A DNA stretch of 64,000 nucleotides from JANNAT01 sp031384605 (lineage in GTDB: Bacteria; Pseudomonadota; Alphaproteobacteria; Rhodobacterales; Rhodobacteraceae): the NCBI GenBank assembly GCA_031384605.1, contig JANNAT010000087.1:18658-82657 (forward strand), given 5' to 3'. Positions 17,877-26,916 of the stretch are shown piece by piece. The notes beneath the pieces were generated by a model. The model saw only the letters and a program-made list of their open reading frames with translations, did not search any database and was not told where the DNA came from. The translations under genes and the position numbers were made by a program. Position 1 is the first letter of the stretch, and every line of letters begins with the position of its first letter.

Positions 17877-18452
17877 ATGTTTTACAAAGACGAACGGCTC
17901 GCGCTGTTCATTGATGGTTCGAACCTATACGCGGCCGCAAAGGCGCTGGGTTTTGACATCGACTACAAGCTTTTGCGTCAAGAGTTCATGCGCCGTGGCA
18001 AGTTGCTGCGCGCCTTTTACTATACCGCACTGCTTGAAAATGACGAATATTCTCCCATCCGCCCCTTGGTAGATTGGCTGCATTACAACGGCTTCACGAT
18101 GGTGACCAAGCCGGCAAAGGAATACACCGACAGCCAGGGTCGCCGTAAGGTAAAGGGCAATATGGACATCGAACTGACAGTGAACGCAATGGAACTTGCG
18201 CCACACGTCGATCATATCGTGCTGTTTTCCGGTGACGGCGATTTCCGTCCGTTGATCGAAAGCCTGCAACGTCAGGGCGTCCGGGTTTCGGTGGTATCGA
18301 CCATTCGCAGCCAACCGCCGATGATTGCCGATGAATTGCGCCGTCAGTGCGACAACTTTATCGAGCTGGACGAGTTGCGCGACGTGATCGGCCGCCCCCC
18401 GCGTGAGCCGCGACTTGAACGCGACGAAATGCAGATCGACGAAGTAAAGTGA
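17877..18452 (+). CDS. NYN domain protein, LabA/DUF88 family
   Basis: The 191-residue protein is a PIN-like NYN nuclease domain. It begins with FIDGSNLYAAAKALG (first acidic residue near position 12), has the KGNMDIELTVNAM acidic stretch near residues 100-112, and the SGDGDFRPLIESL motif near 121-133, so the three acidic sites expected of the family are all present. A charged C-terminal tail follows. Such proteins are predicted RNases, although targets are rarely known. It stands alone, divergent from folK. Confidence 0.85.
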   Translation: MFYKDERLALFIDGSNLYAAAKALGFDIDYKLLRQEFMRRGKLLRAFYYTALLENDEYSPIRPLVDWLHYNGFTMVTKPAKEYTDSQGRRKVKGNMDIELTVNAMELAPHVDHIVLFSGDGDFRPLIESLQRQGVRVSVVSTIRSQPPMIADELRRQCDNFIELDELRDVIGRPPREPRLERDEMQIDEVK

Positions 18453-18516
18453 TCCATTGGATTGACTGTAGGCTGGGGTGGGAAACTGCCCCGGCCTTTT
18501 TCATGGGCGCACATAA

Positions 18517-18948
18517 ATGATTGTCGCCCTGATCGGACTGTTTGCGGCGGCGTTTATTGCCGCAACCCTGGTTCCCTTTCAGTCAGAGATCATCTTTGTA
18601 GCGCTTCAGGCGAAATCCGTGGCCCCTGTCTGGGTCCTGGTAGTTGTTGCCAGTATCGGCAATACCTTGGGCAGTTTTGTTAACTATTTCATCGGGCAGG
18701 GGATAACGCGGTTCCGAACCCATCGACGTTTCCCCATCACGCCCGATCAAATGACGCGGGCGCAGAACTGGTTTGCCCGCTGGGGCGTCTGGACCTTGCT
18801 GCTGTCATGGGCCCCGGTTGGCGATGTGATTACCGTTATGGCGGGCGTGATGCGCACGCCGTTCTGGTTGTTTGCAGTGCTGGTGGGCGTTGCTAAAACC
18901 GGGCGTTATGTGGTGCTGGCACTGGTGACGTCGCAGGTCATCGGTTAA
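18517..18948 (+). CDS. YqaA-like (DedA-related) membrane protein
   Basis: The 143-residue inner-membrane protein has about four hydrophobic segments and the YqaA/SNARE-associated pattern: VPFQSEIIFVALQA near residues 19-32, GNTLGSFVNYFIGQG near 48-62, and SWAPVGDVITVMAGVMR near 96-112. The last stretch matches the conserved G-[DE]-x(n)-G region of DedA-like proteins. Family members are linked to membrane homeostasis. It lies between the NYN gene and ispH on the same strand, with no strong sign of co-transcription. Confidence 0.8.
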   Translation: MIVALIGLFAAAFIAATLVPFQSEIIFVALQAKSVAPVWVLVVVASIGNTLGSFVNYFIGQGITRFRTHRRFPITPDQMTRAQNWFARWGVWTLLLSWAPVGDVITVMAGVMRTPFWLFAVLVGVAKTGRYVVLALVTSQVIG

Positions 18949-19005
18949 GGCTTTACCCGCGACGGCGCGCCCATTACTTTTAATCCAAATCATCCCGAGG
19001 CCATA

Positions 19006-19959
19006 ATGTCGACTTTACCCCCGCTTACCGTTTTTCTGGCCGCCCCGCGGGGGTTTTGCGCGGGCGTGGATCGGGCGATAAAGATTGTAGAACTGGCCAT
19101 CGAAAAATGGGGTGCGCCAGTTTATGTGCGCCACGAGATTGTTCATAATAAATTTGTCGTTGATGCCCTGCGTGCCAAAGGGGCGGTGTTTGTCGAAGAG
19201 CTGGATGATTGCCCTGTTGATCGCCCGGTGATTTTCTCGGCCCACGGCGTGCCGAAATCTGTGCCGTTGGCGGCCGAGGCGCGGCAAATGATTGCCGTCG
19301 ATGCCACCTGCCCCTTGGTGACCAAAGTGCATAATGAGGCGCAGCGGCACTTTGAGTCTGGGCTGCAAATGATCATGATCGGCCATGCCGGCCACCCCGA
19401 AACCATTGGCACCATGGGACAATTACCGGTGGGCGAAGTTTTGCTTGTGGAAACCGCCGCAGATGTTGCAGGGCTGGTGGTGCGCGATCCGGCGCGTTTG
19501 GCCTATATCACCCAAACCACTTTGTCGGTTGATGACACGGCGGGCGTTGTCGCGGCGTTGCAGACCCGGTTTTCGGCCATCATTGGCCCGCATAAAGAAG
19601 ACATCTGTTACGCCACCACAAACCGGCAGGCTGCGGTCAAGGCGATGGCGGGTAAGATTGACGCGATGCTGGTGATCGGCGCGCCGAATTCCAGCAATTC
19701 CCTGCGGCTGGTCGAGGTGGGAAAAACCGCCGGCTGTGCCTATGCCCAGCTGGTGCAGCGGGCCGTGGACATTGATTGGCGCGCTTTGGAAGGTATTTGT
19801 TCCGTTGGTATTACTGCTGGCGCCTCGGCCCCCGAAATCCTGGTGAATGAAGTGATCGACGCCTTCCGCACCCGGTTTGCCGTAACGGTTGAACTGGTGG
19901 AAACGGCGATTGAAAACGTCGAGTTCAAAGTGCCGCGCGTGCTGCGGGAACCCGTGTGA
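19006..19959 (+). CDS. ispH: 4-Hydroxy-3-methylbut-2-enyl diphosphate reductase
   Basis: IspH performs the last step of the MEP isoprenoid pathway, forming IPP and DMAPP with a [4Fe-4S] cluster. The three cluster Cys residues are visible in RGFCAGVDRAIKIVE, DATCPLVTKVH and DICYATTNRQAAV. The substrate motifs EIVHNKFVV, GHAGHPET and SSNSLRLVEV are intact. The 317-residue length is standard. rnhA begins ten bases after its stop, so the two are likely co-transcribed. Confidence 0.97.
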   Translation: MSTLPPLTVFLAAPRGFCAGVDRAIKIVELAIEKWGAPVYVRHEIVHNKFVVDALRAKGAVFVEELDDCPVDRPVIFSAHGVPKSVPLAAEARQMIAVDATCPLVTKVHNEAQRHFESGLQMIMIGHAGHPETIGTMGQLPVGEVLLVETAADVAGLVVRDPARLAYITQTTLSVDDTAGVVAALQTRFSAIIGPHKEDICYATTNRQAAVKAMAGKIDAMLVIGAPNSSNSLRLVEVGKTAGCAYAQLVQRAVDIDWRALEGICSVGITAGASAPEILVNEVIDAFRTRFAVTVELVETAIENVEFKVPRVLREPV

Positions 19960-19968
19960 CATAACACC

Positions 19969-20427
19969 ATGCCAGAGCTTTTCGCCTATACCGATGGGGC
20001 CTGTTCGGGCAATCCCGGCCCCGGCGGCTGGGGCGTACTGATGATTGCACGCGACGGCGGGGTTGTGGTCAAAGAACGCGAACTTTGCGGAGGCGAAGGC
20101 CAGACCACCAACAACCGCATGGAATTGATGGCCGCAATTGCCGCCCTTGAGGCGCTGACCCGCGACAGTGATCTGATCATCGTGACAGATTCCGCCTATG
20201 TGAAAAACGGCATCACCGAATGGATGGAAAACTGGAAACGCAAAGGTTGGCGCACTGCAGGGGGGCCGCCCGTGAAAAATGTCGACCTTTGGCAACGCCT
20301 TGATGCTGCGCGGCTGCGCCACAAGGTTGAATGGCGCTGGATCAAAGGACATGCCGGGCACGCCGAAAATGAACGCGCCGATGCTTTGGCACGCGCAGGC
20401 ATGGAACCGTTTAAACCTGCGAAATGA
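19969..20427 (+). CDS. rnhA: Ribonuclease HI
   Basis: RNase HI degrades the RNA strand of RNA-DNA hybrids. The 152-residue protein has the catalytic carboxylates in YTDGACSGNPGPGGWG (Asp near residue 9), NRMELMAAIAAL (Glu near 49), VTDSAYVKNGI (Asp near 72) and ENERADALAR (Asp near 136). The basic handle region NWKRKGWRTAGG is also present. It follows ispH closely and is convergent with the FkbM methyltransferase gene, three bases away. Confidence 0.97.
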   Translation: MPELFAYTDGACSGNPGPGGWGVLMIARDGGVVVKERELCGGEGQTTNNRMELMAAIAALEALTRDSDLIIVTDSAYVKNGITEWMENWKRKGWRTAGGPPVKNVDLWQRLDAARLRHKVEWRWIKGHAGHAENERADALARAGMEPFKPAK

Positions 20428-20430
20428 CGC

Positions 20431-21180
20431 TCAGATCCAATCGAGATTAACTTTGCCCGTCGGATAGCGTTCGGCCACACTTTCCCGCAGAGCCTTGTAA
20501 CGATCGCGCAGGTCTTTGAATTTACGTTCATGTGTTTCAGCAACAAGACAACGGACATTTGTGAATAAAGATTCGCAATCCATGACTTCTAAAATGTCCA
20601 GCTCTGCGCCTTCAATGTCCATCTTTACAAACGCAATCTCGCCGCGTGCGGTGACCAATTCCCGGACCAGTCCCGGAAAATCAATCAGCGACACCTCAAC
20701 CGAGTTATCTGCATCAATACGCCGCCCGCCATCCAGAATAGTACTTTTCACCGACGCCCCTCCAGGATTATCGCCGAAATTATCCGCCCGCATCAGCCGA
20801 ACTGTGCCTGACCCTACGCCCACAGCGGCGTTTACCAACGTAACATTATTCTTCTGGGAAAATTTTTCTTGCAGTATTTCAAAAGCATAGGGATCAGGCT
20901 CATAAGCTATCACATCCGCACCGGTCGCGGCCAACACCGCAGTCACTACCCCCATATTCGCGCCACAATCCAACGCCAAATCGCCCGGCTTCAGCATCGC
21001 AGCGATTGCCGTCAAATAGCCCTCTGCCCAAGCCTTGCGCATATTCCGCCGCTGCCGACGCATCAAACTTTCTATTTCTTCGGGCGTCGATGGAAGCGGT
21101 TTCAGAGATTTTGCAGCCTTCTTTTTACCGCCCCGACCGGCGATTGCAGTCAAATCGAAATCTTCGTCATCATCGCTCAT
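20431..21180 (-). CDS. FkbM family methyltransferase
   Basis: The 249-residue protein has a Rossmann SAM-binding fold starting at ALDCGANMGVVTAVLAATG near residues 87-105, with the acidic strand-2 residue in YEPDPYAFEIL. The FkbM-type segment VKMDIEGAELDILE follows near residues 186-199. The first 50 residues are charged and low in complexity. FkbM proteins methylate hydroxyl groups, often of sugars. It overlaps the next gene of the sugar-modification cluster by four bases, suggesting the acceptor is a surface glycan. Confidence 0.87.
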   Translation of the reverse strand: MSDDDEDFDLTAIAGRGGKKKAAKSLKPLPSTPEEIESLMRRQRRNMRKAWAEGYLTAIAAMLKPGDLALDCGANMGVVTAVLAATGADVIAYEPDPYAFEILQEKFSQKNNVTLVNAAVGVGSGTVRLMRADNFGDNPGGASVKSTILDGGRRIDADNSVEVSLIDFPGLVRELVTARGEIAFVKMDIEGAELDILEVMDCESLFTNVRCLVAETHERKFKDLRDRYKALRESVAERYPTGKVNLDWI

Positions 21181-21992
21181 TCTTCTAAGGCCTCGGCCGG
21201 ATTAACGCCAATTTCTGCACACATCCGTGCAACATAGGAATTGGGAAGTGGCACGTTTTTCCGCCACCACGGCTTTGTGCCATTGGTATAAAGATGAACG
21301 GATAACGTGTTATCCGTAAAATGGCCCGCTACCCGGCCATATGGATCAAAAAAAACATCATTCAGTTGAAACGGAACCGGATATAAATAATCGGATGACA
21401 ATGCCTTTTCAAAATCGCCAGTCTGTTGCGCAAACCAGGTAAAAGCCTGTGGTCCAAAGGCAGTGCGTTCCGCATTATAAATTCGCACGGCCTGCGGCAA
21501 ATGAGACTCCTGCTTTTCGATCCGTTTGCGCTGCTGTTTGTTAAACCAGGCAGGTGCGTCAGGCAAATTTTCGTAATAATCCAGCAATTGGGATATTAAT
21601 TCCCCTTTCTGCGGAATATAGACCACACCACAATTCAGCGCCCCTCGAAACCCATGCCCGGCAAAGATATTCTTCATCTCATCAGGAAACGGCCGATGAC
21701 AAAAGGCATCGCAGTCAATCCAAACCGCATTTGTCTTCTCGATCATTTTATACCGAAAAACATTCGATAGAAAGCTTTCTGAAGTCTGCTTCACAATTTC
21801 CATATCGATTGACATTATGTCGGTTGCAGGCCGCACTGTAACACCTTCTGGAACATTGCTAACTTTATCGGTGCAATAAAGCGTGGTGGGATGGCCGTGT
21901 TTCACGTGGCTTAATAAGCAAAGCTGATTTAAATAATGCAGCCTTTCGCCAATCCAAAGCGAAGCGACGGGTCTGCGAACGGTACTTGCCAT
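21177..21992 (-). CDS. Glycosyltransferase-like protein with DXD motif
   Basis: The 271-residue protein is not assigned to a family with certainty. It resembles the alpha-1,4-galactosyltransferase/capsular synthesis GT-A group: an N-terminal WIGERLHYLNQLCLLSH segment, the FRYKMIEKTNAVWIDCDAFCHRPF block with a DXD-type metal site (DCD near residues 94-96), and C-terminal sugar-acceptor-like aromatic stretches. No signal peptide or membrane helix is evident. Its stop overlaps the FkbM start. The cluster is visibly AT-richer than the flanking housekeeping genes. Transfer of a sugar to a surface glycan is inference. Confidence 0.65.
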   Translation of the reverse strand: MASTVRRPVASLWIGERLHYLNQLCLLSHVKHGHPTTLYCTDKVSNVPEGVTVRPATDIMSIDMEIVKQTSESFLSNVFRYKMIEKTNAVWIDCDAFCHRPFPDEMKNIFAGHGFRGALNCGVVYIPQKGELISQLLDYYENLPDAPAWFNKQQRKRIEKQESHLPQAVRIYNAERTAFGPQAFTWFAQQTGDFEKALSSDYLYPVPFQLNDVFFDPYGRVAGHFTDNTLSVHLYTNGTKPWWRKNVPLPNSYVARMCAEIGVNPAEALEE

Positions 21993-22078
21993 CTCAAGAA
22001 ACTGCCTTCTGACGATTGTTTCTATTTTGCAAACAATGCCGGATACTTACTCGGCTGTCCAGCAAAGCTGTGTTCATT

Positions 22079-23989
22079 TCATGTGCCATGTGGCCCACCA
22101 AATGAGCCGGCCCAACGATACCCGCGCGCGATAGTGGGATCAAACCCAAAGTCGCTGACATAGTGATTTCTGAATAACATCGCCTCAATTTCCCCGATTG
22201 ATGCGTGGCAAGTTTCCAGAAATCGACTATACAAAAATACCTGCAAAGGCAGGCTTTCTTTCAACTCTTGAAAGACCGCGGCCAATACCAGTGGCGTTAA
22301 TGCAGGGTCTGCCAGTATCAGGACATTGGCGCGATGAGATTTGTGAAGTGCAACTATCTCCACAGCAGTTTCACCTTCTAATGTTTTGCTTTCAATTATG
22401 AAATTTTCCGTGAACTTCCGTTCACTTATTGCGCAGACAGCGATCAGCGTTGATCTTAGACTGACGTTGCTTTCTTGAAGAACCAGCGTTAGATCAGGTC
22501 GAATATTTGCACAATGCCCTGCAACAAAACCTACCGCTGATCCTATTTCCAGCACCCTGGCCCCTTGCACCAACACCTGGGGCAATCGGCGCGCAATGCC
22601 GCGTTCAAACTTGCCATTCTGGATCAACGGGATGACATGACTGATAAAAATCCTGGGGTCGGCCGGCAGCTTCATGCTGTGGTTTGTATACCACTGCATC
22701 GGGATATCTTGCGACAGATCCGCCAGGCCCGCGAGGTAAGATCCCATAGGAACCGTCTCGACCGGCTCTTTGTGCAAAAGCTTTCGTGAGGATTTAGCAT
22801 GATCATTCCGGCTTTTTTCGACATCCGACATCAAAGTCGCAATCTTTTCTTTGTCGCGCGGTTGAGGGGGTTTTGCAATGATCTGCGTTATCGGAACTTT
22901 GGATGCTTCAGCCAAATCCGATACCATTTGGTGATAGGCCGCCGTCTGTCGCAGTGCGGCTAATCGAATTTCAGCACGATCCAGCGCCGAAAAATGCAAT
23001 CTTTTAACTTCCGGGTCAGTCAAAAGTTGTGCAATAATCTGGCTTCGCTTTTCACTATAACGCAACATCGTCTCATCACGCACTTCATTTCGATCCTGCA
23101 GGCTCCAGTAATCGGAATTGTATTTGTCTTCTTTATTGTTTACGTTTCCACGCATCTTACGAATTGCATAGCTGTCAACTGACTTAACCGCATAGTGATT
23201 TAATTGAGCCCAGTCATATCCGACTGTACGGGTAATTGACCTCCAGCCACGAAACTTGAAATAGTCCTCTATTTCATTTCCTGAACCGGTCAACCATTTT
23301 ATACTATCAGGAAAATCTGTTTTAATATGCTTATTCTTGATTTTTGGACGATGTATCCCTAGTTTCCAATATTCCGTATCAAAAGTAAAAAGTGTTTTTA
23401 CACCCCAGCCCTTATTCCAGGTTTGCGGTGCTGCCATCAGATATTGCTCTGTTACTGGCGCTCTACTCCAATCCACAATACCGCCTGACCCAAAGATACG
23501 CCACGTCACAACGACGCCGTTCGCGCCCTTTTCTTTTGTGGCCGCTATCAAGTCATCAAGCGTCCCGTCACCATATCGAATTGATAAAAACTCATCGGCG
23601 TCAAACACCATCACCCAGTCAGAGTCTTGCACGACAGGCTCGTCCTGCGCATGGTTTAGCGCCGAAGGTTGAGGGCGAATTCCTTCAGGAATAACGTTCC
23701 TGCGATGATGGCACAGCCCCAGTTGTTCCAGCCGGATCAGCATGTCATCAGTTCCATCCGAACAATCGTTCGTATAAACTACAAGGTCCGTGAATCCAAC
23801 CGCAAGGTGATGCGCCACCCATTCCAGCAGATAGGGCCCTTCGTCCTTCATCATTGAAACTGCCGTCACTTGCCCATGTGGGCTGACATGTCTTTTTAAC
23901 AGGAAATCATCCTGACCCCAAAGCTCTGACGCGCCATTTGGCCGAACTTTATCCAATTTTCCTAACGTTGGCTTAGTGCCGCCCGCCAT
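22079..23989 (-). CDS. Glycosyltransferase family 2-like protein with C-terminal methyltransferase-like domain
   Basis: The 636-residue protein begins with a GT2/GT92-like domain (about residues 40-340): AVSMMKDEGPYLLEWVAHHLA, a YTNDCSDGTDDML stretch and the metal-site VMVFDADEFLSI near 127-138. A predicted helical linker (about 340-410) follows. From about 475 there is a Rossmann-like segment, ARVLEIGSAVGFVAGHCA, resembling a SAM-binding loop, but the downstream motifs are weak. The second domain may be degenerate or have another role. It reads toward the 271-residue DXD gene 86 bases away. No export signal is seen. Confidence 0.7.
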   Translation of the reverse strand: MAGGTKPTLGKLDKVRPNGASELWGQDDFLLKRHVSPHGQVTAVSMMKDEGPYLLEWVAHHLAVGFTDLVVYTNDCSDGTDDMLIRLEQLGLCHHRRNVIPEGIRPQPSALNHAQDEPVVQDSDWVMVFDADEFLSIRYGDGTLDDLIAATKEKGANGVVVTWRIFGSGGIVDWSRAPVTEQYLMAAPQTWNKGWGVKTLFTFDTEYWKLGIHRPKIKNKHIKTDFPDSIKWLTGSGNEIEDYFKFRGWRSITRTVGYDWAQLNHYAVKSVDSYAIRKMRGNVNNKEDKYNSDYWSLQDRNEVRDETMLRYSEKRSQIIAQLLTDPEVKRLHFSALDRAEIRLAALRQTAAYHQMVSDLAEASKVPITQIIAKPPQPRDKEKIATLMSDVEKSRNDHAKSSRKLLHKEPVETVPMGSYLAGLADLSQDIPMQWYTNHSMKLPADPRIFISHVIPLIQNGKFERGIARRLPQVLVQGARVLEIGSAVGFVAGHCANIRPDLTLVLQESNVSLRSTLIAVCAISERKFTENFIIESKTLEGETAVEIVALHKSHRANVLILADPALTPLVLAAVFQELKESLPLQVFLYSRFLETCHASIGEIEAMLFRNHYVSDFGFDPTIARGYRWAGSFGGPHGT

Positions 23990-24250
23990 AATCTGGTGCC
24001 TTTTTGCAGTTTTTTGTTGAATTGCCCGAACCTCGCCCCTGCGAACACCCTACCGCCATCGCCAAAGCACTCGCAATGCCACGCCGGACGCAATCAAAGA
24101 ATGATACAGTTGCTGTTGCAACAAGGACAATTGTTGCGTTATTCGAACTAATTAGCCCCCCGTTTGCAAGCTGGCACGTGACAGCAGCAACGTGACCACA
24201 CATAATCCATCAAAATTGTCCGAAGGGGCACCTTAGCAACAGAGCGGAAG

Positions 24251-25162
24251 ATGTCGCAAAAACTTACTGTATTTTTCATTGTCGAACCGCCCGAGTATGA
24301 ACAGATGGCTTGCTTTCTGGCGGCGTCTCTTCGCGAACAGTTTGGCGATCAAGTTGCACTTGTTGGGTATTGTCCGGACATAAAGCTGGATCAAGTTTCG
24401 TTGGATGTTAAAGAGTTATTACGGCGATTGAACTGTGACTTGCGAACATTCGCTGTTGAGGGGCGCTTTAACCCGCTGTATCCTCATGGAAATAAAATTC
24501 TTGCCACATTGGAGCAGCGCGACACGGAATTTTCTGCTTTCTTTGACAGTGATGTTTTATGCCTGCTGCCCAACAGGGTTGAGAATCTGATCAAGGACGG
24601 CCACGTGTCGCTGACACCGGCGGCATCAATGATCTGGGGCAAAAGTGACGATTGGACGCGCATTTACGCCGCTTGCGACATGAGTGTTCCGGAAGACCGA
24701 ATTCGCTTGATGCGGCAAAAGGGAAACCGGGGCCGCGTGCCCTATTTTAGCTCGGGATTATTTACGTTTCCTGAACAATACCGAACGTCCGACGGGAAAA
24801 GCTTTGCGCAGGTTTGGATGGATGTGGCCCAGACACTTGACGCCAATCCAACCATTCCCGGAAAGCGCCCCTATCTGGATCAGATCAGCTTACCTTTGGC
24901 CATTCAGAAGGCCGGTTTGGCCTGGAACATTCTTCCAGATGAGCAACATTACATCCTTGGCGGCAAAATGCGGGGCGAACCGCTTCCGTCAGATCGCGAA
25001 ATTTTTACGGTTCACTACCGGGTTTGGAATATTCTTAAAGAAGTGAACCTTGCCAAATCTGCCCGTCAAATGTTGAAGAAACATGCAGGTGTCAGGTTTA
25101 TCAGCCACGCACGGCATGCTGAAGGTGTTGATGCGGAAATCGGCACCTTAGATTCAGAATAA
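24251..25162 (+). CDS. Nucleotide-sugar transferase-like protein
   Basis: The 303-residue protein has a GT-A-like start (KLTVFFIVEPPEYEQMACFLAASLRE) and a DXD-type metal site in FSAFFDSDVLCLLP near residues 96-109. A conserved-looking block VPYFSSGLFTFPE follows near 164-176, and PYLDQISLPLAI is also typical of this fold. No close family is recognised. It diverges from the GT2-fusion gene across 261 bases and probably belongs to the same glycan cluster. That intergenic stretch holds a TGTTGCAACA palindrome at 24114-24123 and no gene. Confidence 0.62.
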   Translation: MSQKLTVFFIVEPPEYEQMACFLAASLREQFGDQVALVGYCPDIKLDQVSLDVKELLRRLNCDLRTFAVEGRFNPLYPHGNKILATLEQRDTEFSAFFDSDVLCLLPNRVENLIKDGHVSLTPAASMIWGKSDDWTRIYAACDMSVPEDRIRLMRQKGNRGRVPYFSSGLFTFPEQYRTSDGKSFAQVWMDVAQTLDANPTIPGKRPYLDQISLPLAIQKAGLAWNILPDEQHYILGGKMRGEPLPSDREIFTVHYRVWNILKEVNLAKSARQMLKKHAGVRFISHARHAEGVDAEIGTLDSE

Positions 25163-25211
25163 AAGTTCATATACACCTTGTATTATACGAATTTCTGTTC
25201 ATGATTGTATC

Positions 25212-25739
25212 ATGTCACGAGCAAAATCCATACCAGACAAAGATGTCCTGAAACTTGTGCTGTCGCATTTGCTGGCAGGTGGCGATAAAGCCGTGTCCTT
25301 TGCCTCTGTTTCTGCCATTTGTGGCCTTGCACCGCCAACTTTGGTGCAGCGGTATCGCACACGGGACTTGATGGTTAAATCCGCCCTGACCGCAGCCTGG
25401 GACGATTTGGATGCAATAACGCTTGTCGCGTCGGATGATGCGTTTGTGTCGGCAAAAGGCGCGCAAGCCATGCTGAAAGACATCACTGCAAGCGTCGATA
25501 TTCCGGCGCTTTTGGCGGAAAGCCATCGTGACAAAGATCTGAACCTGCGCGCGACGCAATGGCGAAGCAAACTGGAGGCATCTTTGGGTGACCGTTTGGG
25601 TGGCGGAACCCGCGGCCGCGAGGCGGGGGCCCTGATGTTTGCTGCATGGCAGGGACGACAGATGTGGGATGCAACTGGGGGCAAATCGTTCCGGCTGGGT
25701 GAGGCTTTGCGCCGGCTGGCAGATCAGCGGGCAATGTAG
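25212..25739 (+). CDS. TetR-like transcriptional regulator
   Basis: The 175-residue protein has an N-terminal helix-turn-helix of TetR type: SFASVSAICGLAPPTLVQRYRTRDLMVKSAL near residues 29-59, where the YRTRDLM segment corresponds to the usual recognition-helix and FxxKxxL region. The ligand domain is short and unassigned. It follows the glycosyltransferase-like gene after 49 bases and is convergent with a small membrane-protein gene, overlapping it by 16 bases. Its target is unknown. Confidence 0.68.
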   Translation: MSRAKSIPDKDVLKLVLSHLLAGGDKAVSFASVSAICGLAPPTLVQRYRTRDLMVKSALTAAWDDLDAITLVASDDAFVSAKGAQAMLKDITASVDIPALLAESHRDKDLNLRATQWRSKLEASLGDRLGGGTRGREAGALMFAAWQGRQMWDATGGKSFRLGEALRRLADQRAM

Positions 25740-25960
25740 GTTTTATAAACCCATATCAATGCCATAGCACCAAGAACCGCACCGACCAAGCCAGCAAACC
25801 ACCCGGTCAATGTGATCAAGAACCGCAGCAGAAATCCCCCCATCAACGCACCCGCCACCCCTATTGCAATCGTGGTTGGCACGTCAGTTTGCACTTTCAT
25901 CAACCGTGTTGCCAGAAACCCGGCAGCTATCCCGACGATGATCAGCATAAGAATCGGCAT
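25724..25960 (-). CDS. Small three-helix membrane protein, GlsB/YeaQ-like
   Basis: The 78-residue protein is almost wholly hydrophobic, with about three membrane segments. A glycine-rich pattern (IIVGIAAGFLATRL near residues 7-20, then AIGVAGALMGGFLLRFL near 32-48) resembles the transglycosylase-associated/GlsB stress family. The family role is poorly defined. It ends within the 3' part of the TetR-like gene, on the opposite strand, and is separated from fmt by 62 bases. Confidence 0.7.
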   Translation of the reverse strand: MPILMLIIVGIAAGFLATRLMKVQTDVPTTIAIGVAGALMGGFLLRFLITLTGWFAGLVGAVLGAMALIWVYKTYIAR

Positions 25961-26022
25961 GGCCCCACCTCGATTGGTTGTACGTCATATGGGGATCGTT
26001 GCTTGAAATTGGAATGGCCAGA

Positions 26023-26916
26023 TTAGTCAAAAATATCAGACAAATCCGCTCCATTCAGGAATTCCTTGGCCAACATCGAGCGTTTGCCTTCGCGTTGCAC
26101 CAATGTTACTTCGATTGCTCCATCCTTGCAAGCAACGGTCAAGCCATGCAAGCGGTGGCCCGGCTGACCTTGGCCGGACGCCAGCCTGCTGCGCAGAAAT
26201 TTTACCCGCTCACCCGCAATAGTGCACCAAGCCCCCGGAAAGGGCGAAAGGCCCCGTATTTGTCGATCAACTTTGACGGCAGATTGCGTCCAATCAATAC
26301 GCGCTTCTAATTTTTCGATCTTTGTCGCATAGGTAACACCCTGATCAGATTGCGGTTTCGGCGGTAGTGGTAACTTTCTTAAAACATCACAAATCATCCG
26401 CGCACCCATTTTGGACAAGCGGTCATGCAAATCGGCGGTGGTATCTTCGGCCCCGATTTGCGTCGTTGCCCGCAGCAAAACCGGGCCGGTATCCAGCCCC
26501 GCTGCCATTTGCATGATGCAGATGCCAGTTTCCGCATCGCCTGCCATAATTGCGCGGTGAATGGGCGCTGCCCCGCGCCAGCGCGGCAAAAGCGAAGCAT
26601 GAATGTTCAAGCAGCCAAGCCGTGGCGCATCAAGGACCGGCTGCGGCAGAATAAGACCGTAGGCAACCACGACCGCAATATCTGCGCCTAAGGCGGCAAA
26701 GTCGGACTGCAGTTCGGCAGATTTCAGATTGACCGGATGGCGCACGGGCAATCCCAGTTCATTGGCGCGGACATGCACCGGGCTGAGGCGATCTGCCTTT
26801 CCCCGACCTGCGGGGCGGGGCGGCTGGGTATAGACGGCGACGATCTGATGATCCTTGGTCAACGCCTCCAGAACCGGCACTGCAAAATCCGGCGTGCCCA
26901 TGAAAACGATCTTCAT
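26023..26916 (-). CDS. fmt: Methionyl-tRNA formyltransferase
   Basis: Fmt formylates initiator Met-tRNA using 10-formyl-tetrahydrofolate. The 297-residue protein opens with KIVFMGTPDFAVPVLEAL and contains the catalytic-loop stretch LPRWRGAAPIHRAI near residues 110-123, with the formate-binding NIHASLLP just before. A C-terminal tRNA-binding domain has the LSPFPGAWC block. ATG 26916 overlaps the stop of the upstream deformylase gene (ATGA). The longer open frame to 27036 lacks any family similarity. Pairing with deformylases joins the adding and removing steps of formylation. Confidence 0.95.
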   Translation of the reverse strand: MKIVFMGTPDFAVPVLEALTKDHQIVAVYTQPPRPAGRGKADRLSPVHVRANELGLPVRHPVNLKSAELQSDFAALGADIAVVVAYGLILPQPVLDAPRLGCLNIHASLLPRWRGAAPIHRAIMAGDAETGICIMQMAAGLDTGPVLLRATTQIGAEDTTADLHDRLSKMGARMICDVLRKLPLPPKPQSDQGVTYATKIEKLEARIDWTQSAVKVDRQIRGLSPFPGAWCTIAGERVKFLRSRLASGQGQPGHRLHGLTVACKDGAIEVTLVQREGKRSMLAKEFLNGADLSDIFD

